Positions 1 to 6,430 of a DNA stretch of 6,500 bases are shown here, piece after piece. Location: the NCBI GenBank assembly GCA_003232965.1, contig QIKG01000277.1, positions 1-6,500 on the forward strand, given 5' to 3'. Every line of letters starts with the position of its first letter. The stretch's first letter is position 1. This DNA is from Oceanospirillales bacterium. Lineage in GTDB: Bacteria > Pseudomonadota > Gammaproteobacteria > Xanthomonadales > SZUA-36. The notes under the pieces are model-generated. The model had not been told where the DNA came from. It did not search any database and was given only the letters and a program-made list of their open reading frames with translations. A program made the translations under genes and the position numbers.

Positions 1-188
1 TTGCGGGTAACTTGCAGCAGCCAGGCCCGTTTGACTTCCTCTTGGGTTTTTTCCATCCGTTGCCAAAGCTTCAAATAGGTTTCCTGGGTGACATCTTCGG
101 CTTCCGCACGATCGCGCAGCATATACACCGCCAGGGTAAAAACCCGGTGTTGATGCTGTTTAACCATGGCATTGAAGCGTTGCTGCAT
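1..188 (-). CDS. ECF-type RNA polymerase sigma factor, N-terminal part (runs off left edge)
   Basis: Reading the minus strand from the ATG at 188 gives an open frame of 62 codons to the window edge. The protein begins MQQRFNAMVKQHQHRVF and carries an acidic core (AEAEDVTQETYLKLW, about residues 28-42). This is the hallmark of sigma-70 region 2, which binds core polymerase and melts the -10 element, in the short ECF (group 4) sigma factors. Regions 2.4 and 4 lie outside the window, so the ECF subgroup and any anti-sigma partner cannot be seen. The start is well fixed: an in-frame TAG lies seven codons upstream with no other ATG, GTG or TTG between, and a purine-rich GAGAGA sits just 5' of the ATG. 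The gene is divergent from slyD. An open frame on the opposite strand here is only its shadow. Family is confident; the regulon is unknown. Confidence 0.85.
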   Translation of the reverse strand, partial: MQQRFNAMVKQHQHRVFTLAVYMLRDRAEAEDVTQETYLKLWQRMEKTQEEVKRAWLLQVTR

Positions 189-217
189 ATTCTCTCTCGT
201 GTTGTCCTATACCAGCT

Positions 218-245
218 TAAACGCAAGCAGCCGGGAAAAGTTACA
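218..245 (-). promoter_or_regulatory. Candidate ECF-type promoter of the sigma factor gene
   Basis: On the minus strand a TGTAAC box (240-245) is followed after exactly 16 bases by CGTTTA (218-223), about 30 bases before the sigma start codon. AAC-containing -35 boxes with a CGT-type -10 at this spacing are typical of ECF-dependent promoters, many of which are autoregulated. Box match and spacing are seen; recognition by the encoded factor is inference. Confidence 0.35.
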
Positions 246-266
246 AAATAATCATCGGCGGTTGAC

Positions 267-433
267 TAAGGAGCCTCTGATTTATTCTGAGTGAAGCAGA
301 TTGAGCCTATAATTTTCAAGAGCAAGGCGGTAAGTGCTCGTAATAGCAACGCTATTGCTAGTGCTTGCCAACGCTGCCATTGGAAATTATAGGCATCAAG
401 ATGCTCATTCACGAATAGATCAGAGGCTCCTAA
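267..433. mobile_element. MITE-like element: one long imperfect hairpin with terminal inverted repeats
   Basis: The ends are perfect inverted repeats, AGGAGCCTCTGAT at 269-281 and its complement at 419-431. The match continues inward imperfectly (TATTC, then a GAGCA-like stretch, then GCCTATAATTT at 304-314 against its complement at 383-393). It ends at a central AATAGC-AAC-GCTATT hairpin (342-356). The whole element of about 160 bp can therefore fold on itself. It is flanked by a short direct repeat. If the repeats start at GGAGCC the duplication is TAA (267-269 and 431-433); the longest reading is CTAAG at 266-270 and 430-434, overlapping the repeat ends. It contains no gene, so it would have to be moved by a transposase supplied in trans. 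The TAA/CTAA-type duplication fits IS5-family elements, but parentage is inference. It sits between the sigma factor promoter and slyD. Confidence 0.75.
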
Positions 434-473
434 GGTACAATACAACGCTCATTTCAGGTATAAGGCAAACAGC

Positions 474-959
474 ATGCAAGTCGCTAAAGATCGGGTAGTA
501 ACGCTTCATTACACATTAAAACTGGAAGACGGTTCAACGCTTGAAAGTTCAGAAGGCAAGGAGCCGCTGGTGTACTTGCACGGCACGGGTAATATTATTC
601 CCGGCCTGGAAAAAGGCCTTGAAGGAAAAACCGCAGAGGATGATGAAGTTTCGATTACAGTCACTCCCGCAGAAGCTTATGGCGAATATAACCCCGAACT
701 GCAAATGCGCATGCCCATCAAGAATATCAAAAGCCAGGGCAAACTAAAAGCCAACACCATGGCAATCATCGAGACGGAAGAAGGGCAGCGCCAGGTTATG
801 GTAATTAAAGTGGGCCGTTTTCATGCCGATGTTGATGCCAACCACCCCTTATCAGGTCAAACCCTGGTTTTTGAAGTCAACATAGATAGTGTTCGCGAAG
901 CCAGTACGGAAGAAATCGAGCATGGTCATGTCCACGGGCCGGGTGGTCACCAGCACTAG
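474..959 (+). CDS. slyD: SlyD-like FKBP-type peptidyl-prolyl cis-trans isomerase / metallochaperone
   Basis: This is a cytoplasmic prolyl isomerase and chaperone; SlyD proteins also bind nickel and feed [NiFe] hydrogenase or other metal pathways. The 161-residue protein has the split FKBP fold: an N-terminal part (about 1-72) with the GNIIPGLEKGLEG active-site segment (39-51) and AYGEY (68-72), an IF chaperone insert (about 76-120), then the return strand with NHPLSGQTL (123-131), a strong SlyD signature. The tail EHGHVHGPGGHQH (149-161) has five histidines. It is much shorter than the long Cys/His tail of E. coli SlyD (196 residues) and has no cysteines. The start ATG follows AAGG (462-465) at 8 bases. 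A TACAAT at 436-441 could be a -10 box, but no good -35 is visible and its position would fall in the end of the upstream MITE. The gene appears monocistronic; no clear terminator is visible before the next promoter. Confidence 0.93.
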   Translation: MQVAKDRVVTLHYTLKLEDGSTLESSEGKEPLVYLHGTGNIIPGLEKGLEGKTAEDDEVSITVTPAEAYGEYNPELQMRMPIKNIKSQGKLKANTMAIIETEEGQRQVMVIKVGRFHADVDANHPLSGQTLVFEVNIDSVREASTEEIEHGHVHGPGGHQH

Positions 960-1022
960 CGCCACCAATATCAACGCTGTTTTCTTGCGCTGATAGCAGT
1001 AACTCCCCCGATTTTAAGAGCA

Positions 1023-1052
1023 TTGATAAGCTTGCGCTATTTGCGGTATAAT
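1023..1052 (+). promoter_or_regulatory. Sigma-70 promoter of the tetR-adaptor-pump operon
   Basis: TTGATA (1023-1028) and a perfect TATAAT (1047-1052) are separated by 18 bases, close to the housekeeping consensus. Transcription would start near 1058-1060. The -10 box is the left arm of the 38-bp palindrome, so repressor bound there would block polymerase directly. No comparable promoter is seen before the adaptor or pump gene, which supports a single three-gene transcript. Confidence 0.75.
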
Positions 1053-1084
1053 TCGCTGACCGACCGGTCGGTCAGCGAATTATA
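1047..1084. promoter_or_regulatory. Perfect 38-bp palindrome, probable TetR-family operator
   Basis: The sequence from 1047 to 1084 is identical to its reverse complement. The centre is GACCGACCGGTCGGTC (1058-1073), flanked on both sides by the complementary arms TATAATTCGCT and AGCGAATTATA. The ACCGACCGGTCGGT core is of the type bound by many TetR-family repressor dimers. It lies immediately before the tetR start, overlaps the -10 box and covers the predicted transcription start. Autorepression of the operon is therefore the natural reading. The length beyond a usual 14-20 bp operator could accommodate two dimers (inference). Confidence 0.85.
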
Positions 1085-1094
1085 AGGCAAGCGA

Positions 1095-1730
1095 ATGAAT
1101 CAGGCTATATCCTCTCAGTCCTCTGGCAACGCAGTTGAATCAATTTTAGAAGCCGCTGAGAAACTCTTTGCCGAGCAAAGCTTTTCTGCTGTTTCTATGC
1201 GCCAGATTGGTGATCAGGCCGGAGTTTCGAAAGCCAATGTTTTCCATCACTTTGGCAGTAAAGATAAGCTGTATAAAGCCGTGATTCAACGAATTATCCA
1301 AGCATCAAGAAAATTACTCGATGAACTTGATAGCGGTGAGGATGACTATCGTTCCCGTTTATCCCAGTTCAGCCGAGGCCACCTGAATAATATTCTGTCC
1401 AACTGTCAGGGCGCCTGCTTATTATTGCAGGAGTCTAGAGCAACTCGCAGTGGCCATGGTCAGCAAATGGCAGCGGAATTACTGGGTAAGCAATTTAACC
1501 GTTTGGTAAATTTAATCGAGATGGGCCAGCAGGCCGGTGAACTACGAAAGAACATGGATCCCGCGATGGTGGCTAGTATGTTGGTATCGGCGAATTTATT
1601 TTTCTTCGAGGCTTTGCCGATTATCGCGCACCTCGATACCGTCGACTTTGCCAACGACCCGGATAAATACGCACAAGGTGTCATAGACCTTCTGTTTAAT
1701 GGGATTGGCGCTGGAGGGCAGGAAGGATGA
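1095..1730 (+). CDS. TetR/AcrR-family transcriptional repressor of the efflux operon
   Basis: This 211-residue protein is the usual length for the family. The N-terminal DNA-binding domain (about 13-62) contains ILEAAEKLFAEQSFSAVSMR, then the helix-turn-helix MRQIGDQAGVSKANVFHHF (35-53) and the GSKDKLY segment (54-60) that follows it in TetR proteins. The rest is the variable helical dimerisation and ligand-binding domain, so the inducer cannot be predicted. The ATG is preceded by AAGG (1084-1087) at 7 bases, the SD beginning on the last base of the palindrome. The stop overlaps the adaptor start as ATGA. Being first in the operon and directly behind the palindrome, it very probably represses its own transcript and is released by a substrate of the pump (inference from family and layout). 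Closest-named relatives such as AcrR, BreR or TtgR cannot be assigned from sequence reading alone. Confidence 0.92.
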   Translation: MNQAISSQSSGNAVESILEAAEKLFAEQSFSAVSMRQIGDQAGVSKANVFHHFGSKDKLYKAVIQRIIQASRKLLDELDSGEDDYRSRLSQFSRGHLNNILSNCQGACLLLQESRATRSGHGQQMAAELLGKQFNRLVNLIEMGQQAGELRKNMDPAMVASMLVSANLFFFEALPIIAHLDTVDFANDPDKYAQGVIDLLFNGIGAGGQEG

Positions 1731-1739
1731 GTTTTATGA
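1713..1739 (+). promoter_or_regulatory. Double ribosome-binding site / alternative starts for the adaptor gene
   Basis: Two SD-like tracts lie in the end of tetR. GGAGGG (1713-1718) is spaced 8 bases from the ATG at 1727, and AGGAAGG (1720-1726) abuts that ATG but is 9 bases from a second in-frame ATG at 1736. Either codon could start the adaptor; the product would differ by only three residues at the front of the signal peptide. Confidence 0.5.
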
Positions 1740-2824
1740 TTAAATATTTTGGTAAATATGCGGTTGCACTTGTTCTTGTTATTGGACTTTACGGCTGTGG
1801 TGGCGAGGGTGAAGAAAATAAGCAGGCGGGATCAGGTAATAACACCAGTACCACTATGATAAGTGTAGCAACGGCAGAACGCGCCCCGCTGCGCTATTGG
1901 ATTGAAACAGTTGGAGTTCTGGAAAGTATAAATAGTCCGAGAATCGCTGCTGAAGTTTCCGGTAAGATTACCGAAATATTGGTAAAAAGCGGCGAATCTG
2001 TGAGTGCCGATGAGGTATTGCTGATTGTAGAGTCAAGTAACTTAAAGCTGCAGGAAAAAGCCGCAAAAGCCGAGCTTAAACAATTATCTGTGATGATTGA
2101 GAATGAAGCCAGGCGGGTGAAAAGACTCACCGACCTGGATAAGAAAAACTATGTTTCTAAAAGCGGCCTAGATGATGCCCGGGCTAAACTTGCCTCGTAC
2201 AGAGCGCAGTCGGAAGCCGCTAGAGCCAATCTTTCGCTGGCAAAGGATCAATTAGCGCGTACCGAAATCAAAGCACCATTTGATGCCAAGATTGATTCAC
2301 GGTTGGTATCGGTTGGCGATTACTTACGCCCCGGAACACCGGTTTTTACCCTTGCCGAAACCGACCGTCTACAGGCGCGTCTGCCAGTTCCTGAAATTGC
2401 CGGTGGCAAGCTAAAGAGCGGCCAATTGGTTGAGATAACCATTGCCACTGATACAGATAATGTAGTGACTTCTAAAATTCGCGAAATCCAACCGATGATT
2501 ACAGCAGGCGCTCGTTCATTAATACTATTGGCTGATGTTACGGCGGCAAACAATCGCTATCCGGGGGCAACGGTTCGGGCGCGGGTACTGATTGGCGAAA
2601 ACCCGGATGCCGTATTAGTTCCGGCAATCAGTATTGTTCGGCGACCTGCCGGTGATGTGGTCTATTTGATATTTGCTAACCGAGCAGAACAACAAGTGGT
2701 ACAGCGAGGCCAGAGCCGGGCAGGAAAAATAGAAGTTCTCAGCGGCTTGGATGGCAGCGAAATGATAGCGACTGACGGTGCCGGATTTCTTACCGACGGT
2801 GCCAGTGTTCGGATTGCAAAATGA
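1727..2824 (+). CDS. RND efflux periplasmic adaptor (membrane fusion) lipoprotein, HlyD/AcrA-type
   Basis: This is the periplasmic adaptor that bridges the RND pump to an outer-membrane channel. The N-terminus is a lipoprotein signal: KYFGKY, a hydrophobic stretch (about 12-23) and LYGC with the acylated cysteine at 24 (Tyr at -2 is a little unusual for a lipobox). A polar linker follows. The lipoyl half-domain (about 72-104) contains IAAEVSGKITEILVKSGESV. An alpha-helical coiled-coil hairpin (about 105-177) follows, and its return lipoyl half begins at TEIKAPFDAKIDSRLVSVGD. A beta-barrel (about 215-290) and a membrane-proximal domain (about 290-362) complete the usual order; 365 residues is a normal length. 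It overlaps tetR by ATGA, and its own TGA overlaps the pump start by ATGA, so translation of all three is probably coupled. The first start (1727) is used here; an ATG three codons later is equally possible. Confidence 0.92.
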   Translation: MSFMIKYFGKYAVALVLVIGLYGCGGEGEENKQAGSGNNTSTTMISVATAERAPLRYWIETVGVLESINSPRIAAEVSGKITEILVKSGESVSADEVLLIVESSNLKLQEKAAKAELKQLSVMIENEARRVKRLTDLDKKNYVSKSGLDDARAKLASYRAQSEAARANLSLAKDQLARTEIKAPFDAKIDSRLVSVGDYLRPGTPVFTLAETDRLQARLPVPEIAGGKLKSGQLVEITIATDTDNVVTSKIREIQPMITAGARSLILLADVTAANNRYPGATVRARVLIGENPDAVLVPAISIVRRPAGDVVYLIFANRAEQQVVQRGQSRAGKIEVLSGLDGSEMIATDGAGFLTDGASVRIAK

Positions 2825-5800
2825 ATCTGCCTGAGATCGCGGTTCGTCGACATGTACTGACTTGGATGCTGTCTGCGTTAATGGTGCTGTTTGGCATTAT
2901 CGCTTACAAAGACATTGGCGTTGATCGCTTCCCAGAAATTGATTTTCCAATGATTTCGGTGACCACAATTTTACCGGGAGCCACACCAGAAATTATTGAT
3001 TCCAGCATTACCAATGTTATTGAAACCTCAGTAAATGCAGTGCCTGGAATAGAGCATATGCACTCCCGCTCTGCGCCGGGTATTTCCATAATCAATGTGC
3101 AGTTTGATAACAGCAAAGATGTGGATGTTGCTTTTAATGAAGTGCAGGCTAAAGTCAGCGGTGTTTTGCGTGACCTGCCCCGCGATGTAGAACCACCGAT
3201 TTTGGCAAAGGTCGAATTTGGTTCAATGCCCATTATCTGGCTAACACTGTCGGGCGACAGGACTTTACAGCAGCTGAATCAATACGCCCGAAATACGATC
3301 AAAAAAAGCTTGGAAACCATTGATGGAGTAGGTGAGGTTAGAATGGGTGGCGGGCGTAAACGCACCATTCGGGTTAATCTGGACTTGGCGAAAATGGCCG
3401 CCTTGCGAGTAGCAGTGCCGGACCTTGTACGCAGCTTCCAGGCAGAACACCTGAGCTTACCGGGCGGTTTTTTGGTGGATGGTAAGCGCGAAGACCTAAT
3501 CCAGCTCGACCTTGAGTATCACCATCCGCAAGATCTCGCAGAAATGGTTATTGCCTATCCAGGTAATGGCATGGATTCAAGCCTGCCAGCGGCGCCGATT
3601 CGCTTAGGTGATATAGCAGAAATTGAAGATGGACTGGCCGATTACCGTCAGCTTGCACGCTTCAACGGCGAGCCGACAGTAGGCTTGGCAATAGTCAGAA
3701 TTCAGGGTGCCAACACGGTTGCCATCGTCGATGAGGTTGAGCGTCGCCTGGCAGAAGAAATTGTGCCGCAACTGCCAGTCGGGATGTTTATTGGGGTGGC
3801 ACATAACGACGGCGTTGAAATCCGTGGCATTGTTTCGGTATTAAAAGAACATTTATTGCTGGGCACGCTGCTAACCGCTTTTGTGGTTTTGCTGTTTTTA
3901 CGCAATTTCCGCTCAACTTTAATAATCGCTGCGGCCATTCCTGTGTCTTTACTGGGTGCGGTGGCGGTCATGTACTTCATGGGCTACACCTTCAACACCA
4001 TGACCTTGCTGGCATTGCTACTGCTAATCGGCATTGTGGTGGACGATGCCATTGTGGTGTTAGAAAACATCTTCCGGCATCGTGAAGAAATTGACCCCGG
4101 GCCCAGAAGGGCTGCAGTTAACGGTAGTAATGAAGTTGTATTTGCGGTACTGGCGGCAACCCTGACACTGGTTTCCATTTTTGTTCCGGTTATCTTTATG
4201 GAAGGCATCATCGGCCGATTTTTTGAAGCTTTTGCGGTAGTAGTTACCGCCGGAGTACTGGTTTCCCTGTTTGTGTCTTTGACGCTAACACCCATGCTGT
4301 GTTCTCGCTATTTACAGCTTGGACAAAAGAAAGGTCGAGTCTCAAATTGGTTGGGAGGAGGCTTCGATAAGCTGGATGATGGCTATCGCTGGTTGCTTGA
4401 GCACGCGCTGAAGCGGCGAACTCTGGTGGTATTGGTAACACTTATAATTGTCTTGAGCAGTGGCTTTTTCTTCGCCAACATCGGCAAGGGTTTTATGCCG
4501 GAAGAAGATGAAGGCCGCTTTCAGGTGACTTTCAAGGCACCTCTGGGGTCCAGCATAGAGTACACGGCTGAAAAACTCACTGAGCTGGAAGCCATTCTCA
4601 AAGCTCAACCATCGGTCGATACTTATTTTTCAACCATTGGTAGTGGTCTTTCACGCCAGGTTAATCAGGGTAATGTACTGGTACGCTTAAAATCATGGCG
4701 CGAACGCACGCAGTCCCAAACTGAAGTAATTATTGAACTAGGTGAGAGTTTTGCCAGCATTCCCGGTCTCAACGCCTACCCATCGCCTTTACCAATGATC
4801 GGCGGTCAACGCGGCGAACCCTTGCAGTTTGTACTCGGTGGTCCGGAGTTGGCGAAGGTGGCGGAACTGGCGGCACAATTACAGGAAAAGCTGAAACAAT
4901 ATCCTGAAGTCGGCGCACCCGACCTCGACTTGCAGCTGACCCTGCCGCAACAATCCGTAGTGGTAGACAGAGAAAAGGCCGGAGCGCTAGGTATACTTTC
5001 AAGTGACATTGCCCTGTCGATTAATGTGTTGGCATCAGGCTTTGATATCGCCCGCTATAACGATGATCCCGGTGACGGCCAACGCTATGATATTCGGCTC
5101 AAGGCCGCAGAAGGCGAGTTACGCGAAAATGTTGATTTAGCCCATATCTGGCTGCGCGGCGGTAGTGGTGAAATGGTGCGCATGGATAATATCGTTAGCT
5201 TAGAAGACAAACTGGGTGCAGCCGTAGTATCGCGCATGGATTTGCGTTATGCCGCCTATTTTTATGCCACGCCCCAAGGTGCTTTGGGTGGTGCGGTAGA
5301 GAAAATCCTACAAGCCTCCGAAGGTTTGCTACCGCCGGGTTATAGCGTACGCATGATTGGTCAGGCTGAAGAATTCGGCAAGACCATGGGATATATGGCC
5401 TTCGCTTTTATTACCGCCTTATTATTAGTGTTTATGGTATTGGCCAGCCAGTTTAATTCTTTTGTGCAGCCGCTTATTGTAATGGTGGCACAACCATTAG
5501 CGATTATTGGTGGTGTTGGCGCGCTCTGGCTAACTGGGCATAGCCTGAATATTTTTTCAATGATAGGCCTGGTGCTATTGGTTGGCCTAGTTGCCAAAAA
5601 CTCAATATTGTTAGTTGATCGTACCAATCAATTACGAGAAAAAGGTGAAAATGTAAAAGATGCCTTAATCAAAGCCTGCCCGCAACGCATGCGGCCGGTA
5701 TTAATGACCTCATTAACCGTTATTCTGGCAATGATACCAGCCGCCCTTAGCAAAGGCGCAGGTGCGGATGTGAACTCACCTTTGGCAGTCGCTGTAATTG

Positions 5801-5907
5801 GTGGCATGATTAGCTCAACCTTGTTGACTCTGGTTGTAGTGCCTGTGGTCTATTACATGATTGAGGGTCGTGCAGAGAGGAAAATTCAGCGAGTGGCTGA
5901 GAAATAA
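2821..5907 (+). CDS. RND-family multidrug efflux pump, inner-membrane permease (AcrB-like, HAE-1 type)
   Basis: This is a proton-driven exporter in the inner membrane that takes substrates from the periplasm or membrane and passes them to an outer-membrane channel. At 1028 residues it has the family layout: TM1 (about 12-29) followed by DRFPEIDFP (35-43), a large periplasmic loop to about 335, TM2-6 (about 345-500), TM7 near 540, a second large loop to about 855 and TM8-12 to about 1013. The proton-relay residues are present: adjacent Asp408-Asp409 in GIVVDDAIVVLENI (TM4), Lys926 in GLVAKNSILLVD (TM10), and Arg956 and Thr963 in QRMRPVLMTSL, matching AcrB D407, D408, K940, R971 and T978. The paired aspartates point to drug-type (HAE) rather than heavy-metal RND pumps. 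The ATGA overlap with the adaptor and the weak SD suggest translational coupling. Substrates cannot be deduced. No outer-membrane factor gene follows, so a TolC-like channel must come from elsewhere. Confidence 0.95.
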   Translation: MNLPEIAVRRHVLTWMLSALMVLFGIIAYKDIGVDRFPEIDFPMISVTTILPGATPEIIDSSITNVIETSVNAVPGIEHMHSRSAPGISIINVQFDNSKDVDVAFNEVQAKVSGVLRDLPRDVEPPILAKVEFGSMPIIWLTLSGDRTLQQLNQYARNTIKKSLETIDGVGEVRMGGGRKRTIRVNLDLAKMAALRVAVPDLVRSFQAEHLSLPGGFLVDGKREDLIQLDLEYHHPQDLAEMVIAYPGNGMDSSLPAAPIRLGDIAEIEDGLADYRQLARFNGEPTVGLAIVRIQGANTVAIVDEVERRLAEEIVPQLPVGMFIGVAHNDGVEIRGIVSVLKEHLLLGTLLTAFVVLLFLRNFRSTLIIAAAIPVSLLGAVAVMYFMGYTFNTMTLLALLLLIGIVVDDAIVVLENIFRHREEIDPGPRRAAVNGSNEVVFAVLAATLTLVSIFVPVIFMEGIIGRFFEAFAVVVTAGVLVSLFVSLTLTPMLCSRYLQLGQKKGRVSNWLGGGFDKLDDGYRWLLEHALKRRTLVVLVTLIIVLSSGFFFANIGKGFMPEEDEGRFQVTFKAPLGSSIEYTAEKLTELEAILKAQPSVDTYFSTIGSGLSRQVNQGNVLVRLKSWRERTQSQTEVIIELGESFASIPGLNAYPSPLPMIGGQRGEPLQFVLGGPELAKVAELAAQLQEKLKQYPEVGAPDLDLQLTLPQQSVVVDREKAGALGILSSDIALSINVLASGFDIARYNDDPGDGQRYDIRLKAAEGELRENVDLAHIWLRGGSGEMVRMDNIVSLEDKLGAAVVSRMDLRYAAYFYATPQGALGGAVEKILQASEGLLPPGYSVRMIGQAEEFGKTMGYMAFAFITALLLVFMVLASQFNSFVQPLIVMVAQPLAIIGGVGALWLTGHSLNIFSMIGLVLLVGLVAKNSILLVDRTNQLREKGENVKDALIKACPQRMRPVLMTSLTVILAMIPAALSKGAGADVNSPLAVAVIGGMISSTLLTLVVVPVVYYMIEGRAERKIQRVAEK

Positions 5908-6167
5908 AGATATCTACAACAGCAATAATCCAAAAGCATCAGGAATTAATTGGGGTTTATCCCCTATCGCAACAGTTTTGACATAGGTGGCCCCTTTTTA
6001 GTCATTAAAGTCTAAACAATATCGACCACACCCATAATCAGCAACTTACCTGTTGTTGAGTGAGAAACTTTACCGAGTTATATGGAATAAAATGCGGATA
6101 TCTATGAAGTATATTTACCCGAAATAAATTTTCTTCTTGCAAATCAATACCCTTAATTGCATGATAT

Positions 6168-6225
6168 AAAAAAGGGCTGTGCATATCTGGAAAATTTTCC
6201 AGATAAACAGAACCCCAAGATTTTT
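6168..6225. terminator. Probable bidirectional intrinsic terminator
   Basis: A perfect 22-bp palindrome (6184-6205, centred on GGAAAATTTTCC) is extended outward by CTGT (6177-6180) pairing with ACAG (6207-6210), and then GGG (6174-6176) with CCCC (6213-6216) across small bulges. On the minus strand the stem is followed directly by TTTTTT (complement of 6168-6173). On the plus strand a TTTTT (6221-6225) follows after four bases. It is about 270 bases beyond the pump stop, so it could end the efflux transcript and block transcription coming from the right. The AT-rich palindrome core could instead be a protein-binding site. Confidence 0.5.
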
Positions 6226-6325
6226 AGGGCAAAAAGCCCAGCAGTAAGTTTATCGCCTGGTGGCTACCATAGGTCGTAACCAGAAACATCGGGGCAGCTT
6301 TTAGTCCAGTATCAGTGGCCTTCGG

Positions 6326-6343
6326 AAAAAGCCGTTAACCGGC
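6326..6343 (-). terminator. Possible weak minus-strand terminator
   Basis: Read on the minus strand, GCCG-GTTAA-CGGC is followed immediately by TTTTT. The stem is only 4 bp but all G-C. No minus-strand gene is visible upstream of it in the window, so its role is uncertain. Confidence 0.2.
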
Positions 6344-6430
6344 AAAACTGGCAAACGCGCAAACAACATACTAAACTGTGAATCAGTTCAACGCACAAAG
6401 AGTGATTCTGGTGGCAATAGATACACCGCC

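Larger units (their letters stand above)
5908..6430. other. Gene-poor stretch downstream of the efflux operon
   Basis: About 520 bases without an open frame that looks like a gene on either strand; frames are short and broken. It is AT-rich up to about 6230. Visible structure: a small GGGG-TTTAT-CCCC hairpin without a U-tract (5952-5964), a strong hairpin flanked by A6 and T5 runs (6168-6225, listed separately), a GGGC-AAAAA-GCCC hairpin (6227-6239 region), and a minus-strand GCCG-GTTAA-CGGC hairpin followed by TTTTT (6326-6343). A 44-codon frame without a start codon ends at the TAA inside the attC-like site. It could be a decayed or non-coding cassette, but this cannot be shown. Confidence 0.6.

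Noticed and set aside
12..251. Plus-strand open frame of 79 codons at the left edge
   Set aside because: It is antisense to the sigma factor reading frame, whose region 2 signature is clear, and its product resembles nothing recognisable.
541..747. 68-codon plus frame inside slyD
   Set aside because: Out-of-frame shadow of slyD; low-complexity basic product with no SD support.
960..1022. Terminator between slyD and the tetR promoter
   Set aside because: Only a 3-bp CTG/CAG stem is visible and there is no U-tract after it.
1047..1084. Palindrome as an intrinsic terminator for slyD
   Set aside because: The stem would be strong in a read-through transcript, but no U-tract follows (AAGGCAAGC comes next), and its promoter/TetR context explains it better.
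2904..3233. 109-codon minus-strand frame inside the pump gene, and several similar ones up to 5627
   Set aside because: All lie antisense to a well-supported RND gene and arise from its codon bias; no domain or ribosome site is apparent.
5952..5993. GGGG-TTTAT-CCCC hairpin with a later CCCCTTTTT as terminator of the pump gene
   Set aside because: The 4-bp hairpin has no adjacent U-tract, and pairing GGGG with the distant CCCC needs a loop of about 34 bases; too weak to call.
6005..6083. Possible second attC-like site (TAAAGT ... ACTTTA with AACAA/TTGTT inside, then GTTATAT)
   Set aside because: No R'' core (RYYYAAC) is found on the left and the two short pairings are separated by unmatched sequence of unequal length.
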